Assembly: GCA_937927625.1 (NCBI GenBank)
Contig: CALBSD010000057.1
Location: 1 to 64,000, forward strand
Source of the DNA: an uncultured Actinomycetes bacterium
GTDB taxonomy: Bacteria; Actinomycetota; Acidimicrobiia; Acidimicrobiales; Ilumatobacteraceae
Reading direction: 5' to 3'
Length of the DNA: 64,000 nucleotides
Position numbers and translations under genes: made by a program. The notes beneath the pieces were generated by a model. It was given only the letters and a program-made list of their open reading frames with translations. It was not told the origin of the DNA and searched no databases. Position 1 is the first letter of the stretch; the number at the start of each line of letters is the position of its first letter. Of the stretch, positions 38,080-46,779 are shown one piece after another.

Positions 38080-41000
38080 GTGAAATCTAAAAAAGTCGCT
38101 GGCCTATTTGTGGTCTGCATTTCGATGTTGGGCCTTCAAGCGGCAATTGGAAAAGTGCAGGCGGCATCAGGAACTGTCACCGGAACTGTCTTTAATGACA
38201 AGAATTCCAATGGCCTCAATGATGGGTCTGATGTTGGAGTGTCCGGAGTTGTTGTTTCTGCTTACGACAACACAGGAGTCCAAATAGGAACTGCAACAAC
38301 AATTGGTAACGGCACATACTCAATTTCGATTTCATCTGCTGCCACAACAGATATTCGAGTTGAATTCACCACACCAAATGGTTATCAACCTTCATTCCAG
38401 GGCGCGGGAAATGGAACAAGCATTCAGTTTGTTTCACTGCCAGCTTCAAACGTGAATTACGGAATCCTTATCCCTGGAAATTTCTGCCAGGACAATCCAG
38501 GATCAAATATTGCGGGTATCTGTTTGCGGCCAGGAACGACATCGCTGGCGACGTCGAAAGATTTCTCGTCAATTTCAACGACGAACTGGAAAGGTACGAA
38601 CCCTGCGCTATTGACAAAAAACGCAGACACTGGGTCCTTGTGGGGTATGGCATTTGACGGTCAACGTCAAGTAATTTTCGGATCAGCAGCATTGCGTCGA
38701 CATTCAGGACTTGGTCCAAAGGGCATCGCTGGTCTTTACGCGACAAGCCGAACCACTGGTTCCGTTATTGCATCATGGGATCTTTCCCAAGCTCCGTTCA
38801 ACCTCACGTTCAGCGCAAATAATTCAACCTTCAGCGATGCGAACAGAGGACTCACAAACTCCAGCATTCTTTCGCCTGACCCAATTGGTTTTGCGAATGT
38901 CGGCAAGGTAGGCATCGGCGACATTGATATGTCACCCAATGGCCAATGGTTGTTTGTATCCAACTTGTACCAGAAGAAGATCCATCGCATTGCTGTCACT
39001 GATGCAAACAACGATGGAATTCCGGAATTGGGGGCTGTCACGAGTTACACCATTCCTGGGAGCACTTGCTCAAGTACAACTTCTCGTCCATGGGGTTTGC
39101 GATACAACTATCTCGATGACACGTTGATGATCGGCGTTGTGTGCAGCAAGGAATCCCAATCGCCTGCATTGAACAGCGGTGCGGGGACAACCTCGTTGCC
39201 TGATCCCGGCGTCCTTCTCAAGCTGACGATTTCCTCGTCCACCTTCACCACGGTTTCATCTGTGGATTTTGACTATGTACGTGGTGTTGAAATCAATGGT
39301 GGAAACAACCCAGGTGAGACCTGCATGACCAATGATCCCTCGGTATCGACGCCAACGGGTGTGGCATGTCTGAAGGGCAGATGGCACTCATGGACTGATG
39401 ATTTTGCTGCTCTTGAAGGTTTGCCAGGAAGCACATATGGCATGGAAGGCGTCTTCAATCTTCCTACAGATAATCAAGTCGGAATCGTGCAGAGAATGTG
39501 GTGGCCGCAGCCGATTATTGCGGACATCGAAGTTCTCCCCAGTGGAGAGATTGTTCTCGGAGTGATGGACCGCTTTGGCATGCAGATGGGAACAAACAAC
39601 AGAAAGCCAACGTACAATCCTCAAACTCCGAACGTCAACGATGGTTTGGTTACTGGATATGTTGCTGGCGACACTCTCATGTTGTGTCCAAGCGGTGGAT
39701 CATTTACGCAAAACAATGCCGATGCCTGCACCGCAGCAACCGCCGATGACACATACATGATGTCTCGTGCGGGCCTAGGCGGCAAGCGTGACTATCACGA
39801 AGTCTTTGATGACAACTTGAACAATGGCGCACATTTGGAAATGACTATTGGTGGTCTTGCCTACAACCCAAACACCAAAGAGATGGCAATCTCCATGATG
39901 GATCCATCTAACGCCATTTTCACGGGTGGTATCCGTTACTTAAATAGTGATCCTGCTTCAGGAAGTTTTGGTCAATATGTATCTGGCGCCGTATTCAACG
40001 GATGGTCTGACTCTTCAACTAATCAGAAGTGGGAATCATCGTTCCTGAAATCAACATCGATGGGGGACCTAGAGCTTCTCTGTGATCGTGCACCTGTACA
40101 GATTGGTAACCGAGTTTGGATTGATACCAATCAGAATGGAATTCAAGATCCGGGTGAACCTCCAGTTGCTGGAATCTACGTTGGTCTCTACGCCGCAACT
40201 GGTGCAACCGGATTCGGTCAACAATTAGGAACCGCGTTTACGAACTCCAATGGCGAGTTCTATTTCTCCAGCAATCTCACCGAAGGTATGTACGGTGACG
40301 GCGACCATATCGGCGGCGGGTTGGTGCCTGGACAGGCATATCGAATCCGTCTTGACTGGGCTGGCACCTACACAGGTAGTGGCGCCTTGGCTGGTTACGA
40401 ACTGACGCAAGCGACGGCCACGTCCGCAGCAACGAGTTTGGATACTTCGGTCGACAGCAATGCAGGAGTTGTTGATTCATTCCCTCAGGCAGATGTGCTC
40501 ACCGTCAATCCTGGCGAGAATAACCACACCTACGACTTTGGTTTTAAGTTGACCCCGGTGACAACGACGGCAGCGCCAACGACTACCGCCGCGCCAACTA
40601 CAACTGCGGCTCCGACCACAACCGCCGCGCCAACGACGACGGCTGCACCGACCACAACTGCGGCTCCGACCACAACTGCCGCTCCGACGACAACAGTGGC
40701 TTCGTCAACGACAGTGGCACCAAATAATGCGACAACATCGACAACTCCGTCGCAGATCAGGAACGTCATCAAAGTGTCGGTTGGAGATTACGTCTGGTTG
40801 GATTCCGATCGTGATGGCGTGCAGGACTCCAGCGAAAAGGGAATCTCTGGCGTTGTGCTTTCGATCCGAAAGGCAGATGGTTCGTTGGTGTACGACGTCA
40901 ATGGCAAAGTTGTTACGTCCACCAAGACTGACAAGTTCGGCCATTACAGCTTTGACAATTTGCCTCCAGGTCAGTACAGAGTGTCTGTTGTTGACCCGGC

Positions 41001-41535
41001 GGGATACGCCGCGACGAATGCGGCGGCAGTATCTGATTTTGGCGTGGATTCGGCAACAGGTTCAGCGTTGTCTGTAGTTCTCACTACTGATGGACAGCGA
41101 GACCCAACACTTGACTTTGGTTTCTACAAACCTGCAAGTAACGAGAGCGTTGAGGTTGGAAACTATGTCTGGAAGGACCGAAATGGAAATGGCCTTCAAG
41201 GACCAGGGGATACCGGAATTAAGGGTGCAATTCTGTCTTTGACTGATTCCGACGGCACGCCCGTTCGGGATATTTTCAATCGCCTTGTTCGTCCACAGAC
41301 CACGAAGAATGACGGCAAGTATCTGTTTAAGAATCTCTTCCCGGGGAAATACATCGTGACAATTCATTATCCGGATAACTATTTCCCGACTACGCGAGAC
41401 AAGAAGGATCGCGGCCTGAACTCATCAACCATCAAGGCGACGTCGAGAAGTCTGAAGGGCGGCGAACGAGATCTCACATTGGACTTTGGTGTGGTGTATC
41501 GCTCTGGTGGTCGAGTATTGCCATTGACGGAATAA
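38080..41535 (+). CDS. SdrD_B-repeat surface protein
   Basis: 1,151 residues from the GTG at 38080; a GAGGAG site 9 nt upstream supports this start over the TTG at 38059. After a signal peptide (ending VQA) comes an SdrD_B-type domain (GTVFNDKNSNGLNDGSDVGVSGV), a propeller-like region of about 550 residues (SLWGMAFDG, ADIEVLPSGEIVLGVMDR), a second SdrD_B domain (VWIDTNQNGIQDPGEPPVAG), a TTTAAP linker (about 40560-40700), and two more SdrD_B domains (VWLDSDRDGVQDSSEKGISG; VWKDRNGNGLQGPGDTGIKG). The D.N.NG..D loops are calcium-binding in staphylococcal Sdr proteins, where B repeats form rigid stalks. The protein ends RVLPLTE without a hydrophobic tail, so it is not a sortase substrate. The lipoprotein gene downstream starts 4 nt after its stop. 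Confidence 0.88.
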   Translation: MKSKKVAGLFVVCISMLGLQAAIGKVQAASGTVTGTVFNDKNSNGLNDGSDVGVSGVVVSAYDNTGVQIGTATTIGNGTYSISISSAATTDIRVEFTTPNGYQPSFQGAGNGTSIQFVSLPASNVNYGILIPGNFCQDNPGSNIAGICLRPGTTSLATSKDFSSISTTNWKGTNPALLTKNADTGSLWGMAFDGQRQVIFGSAALRRHSGLGPKGIAGLYATSRTTGSVIASWDLSQAPFNLTFSANNSTFSDANRGLTNSSILSPDPIGFANVGKVGIGDIDMSPNGQWLFVSNLYQKKIHRIAVTDANNDGIPELGAVTSYTIPGSTCSSTTSRPWGLRYNYLDDTLMIGVVCSKESQSPALNSGAGTTSLPDPGVLLKLTISSSTFTTVSSVDFDYVRGVEINGGNNPGETCMTNDPSVSTPTGVACLKGRWHSWTDDFAALEGLPGSTYGMEGVFNLPTDNQVGIVQRMWWPQPIIADIEVLPSGEIVLGVMDRFGMQMGTNNRKPTYNPQTPNVNDGLVTGYVAGDTLMLCPSGGSFTQNNADACTAATADDTYMMSRAGLGGKRDYHEVFDDNLNNGAHLEMTIGGLAYNPNTKEMAISMMDPSNAIFTGGIRYLNSDPASGSFGQYVSGAVFNGWSDSSTNQKWESSFLKSTSMGDLELLCDRAPVQIGNRVWIDTNQNGIQDPGEPPVAGIYVGLYAATGATGFGQQLGTAFTNSNGEFYFSSNLTEGMYGDGDHIGGGLVPGQAYRIRLDWAGTYTGSGALAGYELTQATATSAATSLDTSVDSNAGVVDSFPQADVLTVNPGENNHTYDFGFKLTPVTTTAAPTTTAAPTTTAAPTTTAAPTTTAAPTTTAAPTTTAAPTTTVASSTTVAPNNATTSTTPSQIRNVIKVSVGDYVWLDSDRDGVQDSSEKGISGVVLSIRKADGSLVYDVNGKVVTSTKTDKFGHYSFDNLPPGQYRVSVVDPAGYAATNAAAVSDFGVDSATGSALSVVLTTDGQRDPTLDFGFYKPASNESVEVGNYVWKDRNGNGLQGPGDTGIKGAILSLTDSDGTPVRDIFNRLVRPQTTKNDGKYLFKNLFPGKYIVTIHYPDNYFPTTRDKKDRGLNSSTIKATSRSLKGGERDLTLDFGVVYRSGGRVLPLTE
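40563..40692 (+). repeat. 18-bp minisatellite encoding (TTTAAP)n linker
   Basis: Seven TTTAAP units followed by TTTVASSTTVAP. The 18-bp units differ mainly at third codon positions. Such repeats are prone to copy-number change and form extended, probably glycosylatable, linkers between surface domains. Confidence 0.9.
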
Positions 41536-41539
41536 GTTC

Positions 41540-42787
41540 ATGCGCCGAAGCCCAATTGTTCTTTGCGTGATTCTTCTCGGCGGTTTGTTGTCGAGTTGTG
41601 GCGCGGACACCTCTGAGACACGCACTCTCTTAGTGCCGGAGAAATACACAACTATTCAACAGGCTGTGGATGAAGCGAGATCTGGAGATCTTGTTCTCAT
41701 CTCTCCTGGTGTGTATCACGAGTCGGTGAAGATTGATCGTGATGAGATCGTGGTTCGAGGTCTTGATCGAAATGAAGTTGTCATCGATGGACAAGATGAT
41801 CTCATGAACGGTTTTGAGGTTTCTTCGGATTCTGTAGCCATTGAAAATCTCACTGTTAAGTCGTTTCGACAGAACGGAATCATCTTTAGCGGTGCACTGC
41901 GGGAACGCGGAAACGAGTACGACGCATATGGTTCTGAATCAAAGAGTCTTGAGGGGTATCGAGTCTCTTACGTAACGAGCTACAACAATGGCTTGTACGG
42001 CATTTATGCATTTGCATCAAAGAATGGCCAGATTGACCATTCCTATGCTTCGGGGCATCCAGATTCAGGGTTGTATGTAGGACAGTGCAAGCCGTGCAAC
42101 GTCGTGGTTCGGTCGTCAGTGGCGGAGAACAATGCAATTGGCTACTACGGGACTAATGCATCGACAAATGTTTGGGTCGTTGAATCTGTTTTTAGGGGAA
42201 ATCGACTTGGAATCACGCCGAATTCTCAAGATGCCGAAATGTTGTCGCCACAACAAGGTGCAACTATCGCCGCGAATCTTGTTATTGATAACGACAACAG
42301 AAATGCTCCTGTCATCCCCAAAGGATTTTTTGGGGGAGGAATAGTTGTCGGTGGGGGACTTTCAAACCTTGTTACCAAAAACAAAGTGTCTGGTCATTCG
42401 TGGGCGGGTATTGCAATCATGCCGATTAGCAGGGTTCTTCCTATGAAGAATCGAATCACTGAAAACGATGTGAATGGAAACGGAATTGATCTTGCGTTCA
42501 TTGGTGCGCCTGCGGACGTCTTAGAGAATTGCTTCTCCGGAAATAGATTCAAGACTTCGTCTCCCAAGAAGATTGAAGAGATTTTGCCGTGTTCTTCTGC
42601 TGCAAATCTGAAGGAAACTCTTCCCTACAAACAACCAGCGGAACTCGATGGGCCGAACTATCGCGAGATAGTTGCACCACCTCGACAGAAGAACATGCCA
42701 AATGCACACAAGGCGCCATTGAACCTGCCGATTGGTGAGCCGCAATATCCATCGATTGCTGAACTGGCTGTTCCTGCAACGAAATAG
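41540..42787 (+). CDS. Lipoprotein with right-handed parallel beta-helix
   Basis: 415 residues. Lipobox LLSSC puts the lipidated Cys at about residue 20. The body has TTIQQAVDEARSGDLVLISPGVYHESVKI and repeated short strands (NGLYGIYAFAS, NAIGYYGTNAS, VVESVFRGNRLGI, NLVTKNKVSGHSWAGIAI) typical of NosD/PbH1 parallel beta-helix proteins, related to pectate lyases and carbohydrate-binding surface proteins. I see no clear catalytic residue set, so enzymatic activity is unproven. It starts 4 nt after the SdrD_B gene and is followed 13 nt on by another lipoprotein, so the three are probably an operon. Confidence 0.85.
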   Translation: MRRSPIVLCVILLGGLLSSCGADTSETRTLLVPEKYTTIQQAVDEARSGDLVLISPGVYHESVKIDRDEIVVRGLDRNEVVIDGQDDLMNGFEVSSDSVAIENLTVKSFRQNGIIFSGALRERGNEYDAYGSESKSLEGYRVSYVTSYNNGLYGIYAFASKNGQIDHSYASGHPDSGLYVGQCKPCNVVVRSSVAENNAIGYYGTNASTNVWVVESVFRGNRLGITPNSQDAEMLSPQQGATIAANLVIDNDNRNAPVIPKGFFGGGIVVGGGLSNLVTKNKVSGHSWAGIAIMPISRVLPMKNRITENDVNGNGIDLAFIGAPADVLENCFSGNRFKTSSPKKIEEILPCSSAANLKETLPYKQPAELDGPNYREIVAPPRQKNMPNAHKAPLNLPIGEPQYPSIAELAVPATK

Positions 42788-42800
42788 TTGCGACTTTGAA

Positions 42801-43547
42801 ATGCTGAGGAGATTAGGAAGACTGTCAATCTTCTCTGTTCTGCTTTTTTGCGCTGCTTGTGGTGGCGCAAAAAGTGAATCCGAGCGGCCACTAACGCTCG
42901 ATGAAGCCTCCCTGCTTGCTGATGTCCTATGGCGCAATCACGAATCGGGTGGAGCCCATTATCGACTCGTTGCGAGATCGGGCACAGTGAGTGGAGACAT
43001 TGCGATTGAAGGTGACATCGACTGGATTAAACACCTTGGCTACGGAAAAGTCTCTGGTGGTACGCAGCCCAATCCGGTGGTTGAGGTCTGGTGGGATGCA
43101 AATTCAGTTGCCGAATGGCGACCTTCTCTCGAAGACGAAGTGCGAGAGATTCTTCCCAATGCTCAAAATCCAGTGTTGCTTCGAAAACCTGATCAAGTGA
43201 AGCGTCGTTTGGATCAACTTCTGGCAATCATTGTCGGACTCTCTGGGACGATGCCCGAAAACGCGCAGTTGATACTTCAGAAGGCTGACACGTCGTTTAT
43301 GAGAACTGATGTGCTGAGGAATAAGCCAGCTCTTGTTTTTCGATTTGGGAAGAAATCCATTTACTGGATTGACAAAGAAGAGAAGACTCTCCTTCGATTC
43401 GAAGGAAATAGTTCAACAGGGCAATTCCCAATCATTATTGATTTTCAAGATTTCGGCCCAAAGGTGCTTACGTTTCCAAAGACCGCAAGTGTCATCAAAC
43501 TTTCGGAACATAAGGAATTAACTGAATTAATTCCCGTAAGCCCCTGA
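42801..43547 (+). CDS. Putative lipoprotein, unknown function
   Basis: 248 residues from the ATG at 42801, where MLRRLGRLSIFSVLLFCAACGG gives a clean signal and lipobox (Cys20 or 21); the frame opens earlier but that part overlaps the preceding gene. The body alternates strands and helices (GGAHYRLVARSGTVSGDIAIEGDIDWI; KKSIYWIDKEEKTLLRFEG), reminiscent of LolA/LppX-like lipoprotein folds, but I cannot assign a family. It is probably the last gene of the SdrD_B / beta-helix operon. Confidence 0.75.
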   Translation: MLRRLGRLSIFSVLLFCAACGGAKSESERPLTLDEASLLADVLWRNHESGGAHYRLVARSGTVSGDIAIEGDIDWIKHLGYGKVSGGTQPNPVVEVWWDANSVAEWRPSLEDEVREILPNAQNPVLLRKPDQVKRRLDQLLAIIVGLSGTMPENAQLILQKADTSFMRTDVLRNKPALVFRFGKKSIYWIDKEEKTLLRFEGNSSTGQFPIIIDFQDFGPKVLTFPKTASVIKLSEHKELTELIPVSP

Positions 43548-43587
43548 GTAATGATCTCAAAGTGAGCATCTCGTAGGGAGCATTTTT

Positions 43588-43606
43588 TGATTACTTCTTG
43601 TAATCA
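43588..43606. promoter_or_regulatory. Inverted repeat upstream of rhodopsin
   Basis: TGATTAC-TTCTT-GTAATCA, perfect 7-bp arms, followed at once by GTAGT-A-ACTAC. They lie 41 nt after the lipoprotein stop and 117 nt before the rhodopsin ATG. No U-tract follows, so an operator or promoter-proximal site is more likely than a terminator; the function is inferred. Confidence 0.35.
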
Positions 43607-43722
43607 GTAGTAACTACATACTGATTTTAATTGAAGAGCTGAGCCCGTCATCAGATGACTGTTATGGTGCGCCGCATCGGTTGTGTTCAAAACAGAGTGC
43701 AACCCAGAAAGAGGAATCAGAA

Positions 43723-44430
43723 ATGATCTTGAAAGATCCTGATCTAAATCAACTGGTGTACAACGCACTCTCATTTGGCACTGCAGTCATGCTCGGTGCT
43801 TTCGTCTACTTTTTGACGCAAATTAAGAGTGTTGCCAAGCAGTATCAAAGCGGTGTAGCAGTCTCCGCTGTTGTTGTCGGTATCGCTGGTTATCACTACT
43901 TTCGCATGTGGAGTGGCTGGGCTGAAGGCACAGTCAACGAGGGATATCGCTATGCGGACTGGCTGATTACGGTTCCACTGCTTGTGATTGAGCTTCTCAT
44001 TGTTCTTGGAGTGACCACAGAACGTCGCAAGAAACTGATGTTCTCTCTTGTTCCGGCAACCGTTTTGATGATCGGTCTTGGTTATCCCGGAGAGGTTTCC
44101 GCGGATACCGGAACAAAGTGGTTGTTTTGGTTCCTCGGGATGTTGCCATTCATCTACATCCTCTACGTGTTGATGGGTGAGTTGAAGGCTGCAGGTGCTC
44201 GTGAAACGGGTGTCGTCAGCAAGGCAATCAAGAGCGCAACAGTTGTACTGCTTGCAACCTGGATGGTGTATCCCATCGCGTATCTGTTCCCAGTCATCTT
44301 TGATGCTGGCCACGAAGGTGCAGAAACCGCACGTCAGATTGGCTACACCTTGGCGGATATCACCGCAAAGGGTCTTTACGGTTTGATGATTCTGAGTATC
44401 GCTAAGGCTCGATCAGGAGATTCGCAATGA
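43723..44430 (+). CDS. Proton-pumping microbial rhodopsin (DTE motif, green type)
   Basis: 235 residues, seven helices. The ATG at 43723 is preceded by AGAGGA; earlier in-frame codons lack a ribosome site. Helix C reads RYADWLITVPLLVIE, giving Asp79, Thr83, Glu90 (equivalent to proteorhodopsin 97/101/108), hence an outward proton pump with a carboxylate donor. Leu87 at the 105 position predicts green absorption. His58 in helix B pairs with the proton acceptor, and Lys216 in DITAKGLYG binds retinal. By alignment the carotenoid-fenestration position (Phe152 in proteorhodopsin) is Trp136, so an antenna carotenoid is unlikely. It overlaps the next small gene by 4 nt (ATGA). No retinal-synthesis gene is in the window. 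Confidence 0.95.
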   Translation: MILKDPDLNQLVYNALSFGTAVMLGAFVYFLTQIKSVAKQYQSGVAVSAVVVGIAGYHYFRMWSGWAEGTVNEGYRYADWLITVPLLVIELLIVLGVTTERRKKLMFSLVPATVLMIGLGYPGEVSADTGTKWLFWFLGMLPFIYILYVLMGELKAAGARETGVVSKAIKSATVVLLATWMVYPIAYLFPVIFDAGHEGAETARQIGYTLADITAKGLYGLMILSIAKARSGDSQ

Positions 44431-44615
44431 AACCGAAAGTGATTCTTCAGGCTTCTGTTCTGCTTTCGGCAGCAGCGAGCCTTGCATTGAGCATCTCGTT
44501 GTATTTTGCAGGTAACGATCAAAGCGACAAGTTGAATGGTATTTATGTTGGCGTGTGGGTGCCCTCAATCCTGTCGCTCGGTGCCTTCCTTCTCGCAGGT
44601 CGAAGGGAGAAATAA
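44427..44615 (+). CDS. Small two-helix membrane protein, rhodopsin operon
   Basis: 62 residues with two hydrophobic helices (VILQASVLLSAAASLALSISLYF and YVGVWVPSILSLGAFLLAG) and a short basic tail. Start codon and rhodopsin stop overlap as ATGA, implying translational coupling. Its family is not recognised; a role in assembly, stability or modulation of the pump is inferred from coupling only. Confidence 0.8.
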   Translation: MKPKVILQASVLLSAAASLALSISLYFAGNDQSDKLNGIYVGVWVPSILSLGAFLLAGRREK

Positions 44616-44616
44616 A

Positions 44617-44730
44617 ATGTCCGACGCAACTCTCTTCGGATTCGGAGCCGTCATTTTCTTCGTTGTGTTTACCGGCGCAATTCTCTTTGGAATGGCATCA
44701 GTTAAAGATTTTCAAGAACGAAACCTTTAA
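44617..44730 (+). CDS. 37-residue single-helix membrane peptide, rhodopsin operon
   Basis: Begins MSDATLFGFGAVIF, one hydrophobic helix, ends KDFQERNL. Its ATG lies 1 nt after the previous stop, with AAGGGAG 8-15 nt upstream as ribosome site. Its stop overlaps the stop of the convergent oxidoreductase gene by 3-4 nt (44727-44730), leaving no room for an intervening terminator. It is the third gene of the rhodopsin operon; the function is unknown. Confidence 0.7.
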   Translation: MSDATLFGFGAVIFFVVFTGAILFGMASVKDFQERNL

Positions 44731-45680
44731 TTGGTGGGTTGAGTTCTTGTGATGTTGTCAAGAATCTGGGCGACGCGGATGGAATCGGCACTAGGCACGA
44801 TCCACCCACCGTCACCTTCAATGACACGGCTGACGTTCTCGACCATCTCGACGAAGGAATTCGTTTCTGCGAATTCTTCAACAACGTCATTCACTCGAAG
44901 CGAACATGCTTCGTTCCAGGTCGTGAAAGATTCGCCTATCTCGGTACTCATCTGCCCTGATGATCCACGGACGATGAATTGCTGCTGACTGGGCAGTGCA
45001 AATGAACTCACGGCATGCGCGGTGATGGAGTCGTTGATTCGCACAGTCACATCCGTTGTGAGGTCAATTCCGGTTGCTCCGACGACGCGGGCAAGGTGAT
45101 CAATCTCTACATTCGCCGTGCCATTGGTGAGAGCCACCCAAGCGTGCGCTTGATAACACCCAACATCGAGCAATGCACCACCACCCATTGCGGGGTTCAG
45201 GCGGTAATTGTTGGTCATTTCGGAAGTGAAAGTGAACGCGGTCTCGATGTGCTGGATATCGCCAAGAGCTCCGCTTCTTGTAACCTCCACCATTCGTGCA
45301 TAGCGGGGGTGCCATCTGCCCCACACAGCTTCAACAAGTAGACGATCGTTACGTGATGCGCAATCGAACATTGCTTCGGTTTCGGCAGCGTTCAATCCCA
45401 GTGGCTTTTCACAGAGAACGTGTTTGCCAGCCTCAAGCGACTTCGTCACCCATTCAAGATGTTGACTGTTCGACAAGCTGATGTAGACGGCATCAACTCG
45501 GTCATCCGCCAGAAGGTCGTTGTACGTGGCATGAACTCGTTCCGGTTCAAGGGTTGCCGACCGCTGTTCATCGCGACTTGCCACTGCGTACAGATGTGCT
45601 CCGTTAGCCGCATGCACCGCTGGGGCGAGACCACGGCTAGCAACAAAGCCAGCACCCAAGAAACCCCAGTTCACAGTCAT
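44727..45680 (-). CDS. Gfo/Idh/MocA family NAD(P)-dependent oxidoreductase
   Basis: 317 residues. The N-terminal Rossmann motif GFLGAGFVA is at 6-14, the family EKP motif at 91-93 (CEKPLGL) and the C-terminal beta domain has GGGALLDVGCYQAHAW with the conserved Asp-x-x-x-Tyr/His region. These enzymes oxidise or reduce sugar, inositol or related hydroxyl groups, or act as dihydrodiol dehydrogenases, which this one most resembles in length. It follows its paralogue by 3 nt, forming a two-gene operon. The substrate cannot be told from sequence. Confidence 0.88.
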   Translation of the reverse strand: MTVNWGFLGAGFVASRGLAPAVHAANGAHLYAVASRDEQRSATLEPERVHATYNDLLADDRVDAVYISLSNSQHLEWVTKSLEAGKHVLCEKPLGLNAAETEAMFDCASRNDRLLVEAVWGRWHPRYARMVEVTRSGALGDIQHIETAFTFTSEMTNNYRLNPAMGGGALLDVGCYQAHAWVALTNGTANVEIDHLARVVGATGIDLTTDVTVRINDSITAHAVSSFALPSQQQFIVRGSSGQMSTEIGESFTTWNEACSLRVNDVVEEFAETNSFVEMVENVSRVIEGDGGWIVPSADSIRVAQILDNITRTQPTN

Positions 45681-45683
45681 TAG

Positions 45684-46712
45684 TTATGACCGCCGAAGCG
45701 TTGGTACAACAGGCATAGCGTTCTGCACTGCTGATTCTTCTGCTGCTTGCATGATGGCCACGACGTTGCGAGATTGCAGCGCATTGACTTCCATAGGGGT
45801 GCCGTTGTTGATGAATTCAACGATGGAGCGATGAAATTCGTGCGGCGCTAACGGTTTTAATGGTGCAACTCGTGATGTTCCATCAATGTGATGCACCGTG
45901 AGAATTGCGGGCAAGTCTGCAACGGCCGGTTCGCCTGCTGGGTCCCAATCGCCAATGATTGCGCCTTCGGTGCCAAGTACATAGAACTTCGGCTTACGTG
46001 CAGCTGCAAGATCGGAATGGACAAATGTTGCTTGCTTGCCGGAAGTGAAGGTGACCGTGACGTGAGCGTGGTCCGCATTCGTTGCATGGGTCCATACGCG
46101 CTTGTGATTTTGACCGCTGACATGCGCCACGTCATCAGGAATGATGTTCAGAATTTGGTCGAGGAAATGACTACCCCAGTCGAAGATTGCTCCACCAGAA
46201 ACCTCTGCATTGGAATGCCAATAGTCGCACGGACGCGAGTATCCGCCGACAAAACTGTCGTAGTGATACACATCGCCAATTTCGCCCGAGCGAATGATTT
46301 CGCGCATCGTGACGAAGTCGTCGTCAAATCTGCGGTTCTGATACACCACGAGCATGAGGTTCTTGATTGAGGCAAGTTCCATCAATTCATCACATTGATC
46401 AGCAGTTAACGCCATGGGCTTTTCGAGCACCACATGAATACCGCGCGATAAAGATTCTTTCGCCCACTGATAATGACTATTCGGTGGGGTAGAGATCACG
46501 ACAAGATCAAGAAGTCCTGAGTCCAACATCTGCGTTGCATCGCTGAATGCGGTTGCCTGTGGGGCGAGTTCGAGGGCTGCCGCAACTCGCTCTGAGTTGG
46601 TATCGCACACGGCTGCAAGTTCGAGACCCGCAGTGTTCTGCACGGCCAGATTGTGCTCGTGGCCAATAGCGCCATACGCGAGAAGCCCGACGCGAATATT
46701 GCTGTTTTTCAT
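45684..46712 (-). CDS. Gfo/Idh/MocA family NAD(P)-dependent oxidoreductase
   Basis: 342 residues. The dinucleotide motif GLLAYGAIGHEH is at 9-20, EKP at 97-99 (LEKPMAL) and GGAIFDWGSHFLDQ carries the conserved Asp and His of the active-site helix. It is clearly a different subfamily from the downstream gene (about 25-30 % similar by eye), so the pair is not a recent duplication. It is the first gene of the operon. Sugar or polyol oxidation is the family role; the specific substrate is unknown. Confidence 0.88.
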   Translation of the reverse strand: MKNSNIRVGLLAYGAIGHEHNLAVQNTAGLELAAVCDTNSERVAAALELAPQATAFSDATQMLDSGLLDLVVISTPPNSHYQWAKESLSRGIHVVLEKPMALTADQCDELMELASIKNLMLVVYQNRRFDDDFVTMREIIRSGEIGDVYHYDSFVGGYSRPCDYWHSNAEVSGGAIFDWGSHFLDQILNIIPDDVAHVSGQNHKRVWTHATNADHAHVTVTFTSGKQATFVHSDLAAARKPKFYVLGTEGAIIGDWDPAGEPAVADLPAILTVHHIDGTSRVAPLKPLAPHEFHRSIVEFINNGTPMEVNALQSRNVVAIMQAAEESAVQNAMPVVPTLRRS

Positions 46713-46779
46713 TGAAAACGAGACTATCTCTTGCCCCTAGAAAAGAGGTTGAGACCTCAGAAGTGGCAAGTTTCCGGAG

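Noticed and set aside
41515..41535. LPLTE at the C terminus of the SdrD_B protein as a sortase signal
   Set aside because: No hydrophobic helix or basic tail follows; the protein ends there.
41540..42787. Pectate lyase activity for the beta-helix lipoprotein
   Set aside because: The fold is supported but no catalytic Arg/Asp set could be seen.
43723..44430. Sensory or ion-pumping (Na+, Cl-) rhodopsin
   Set aside because: The Asp79/Thr83/Glu90 motif is that of proton pumps, and no transducer gene is adjacent.
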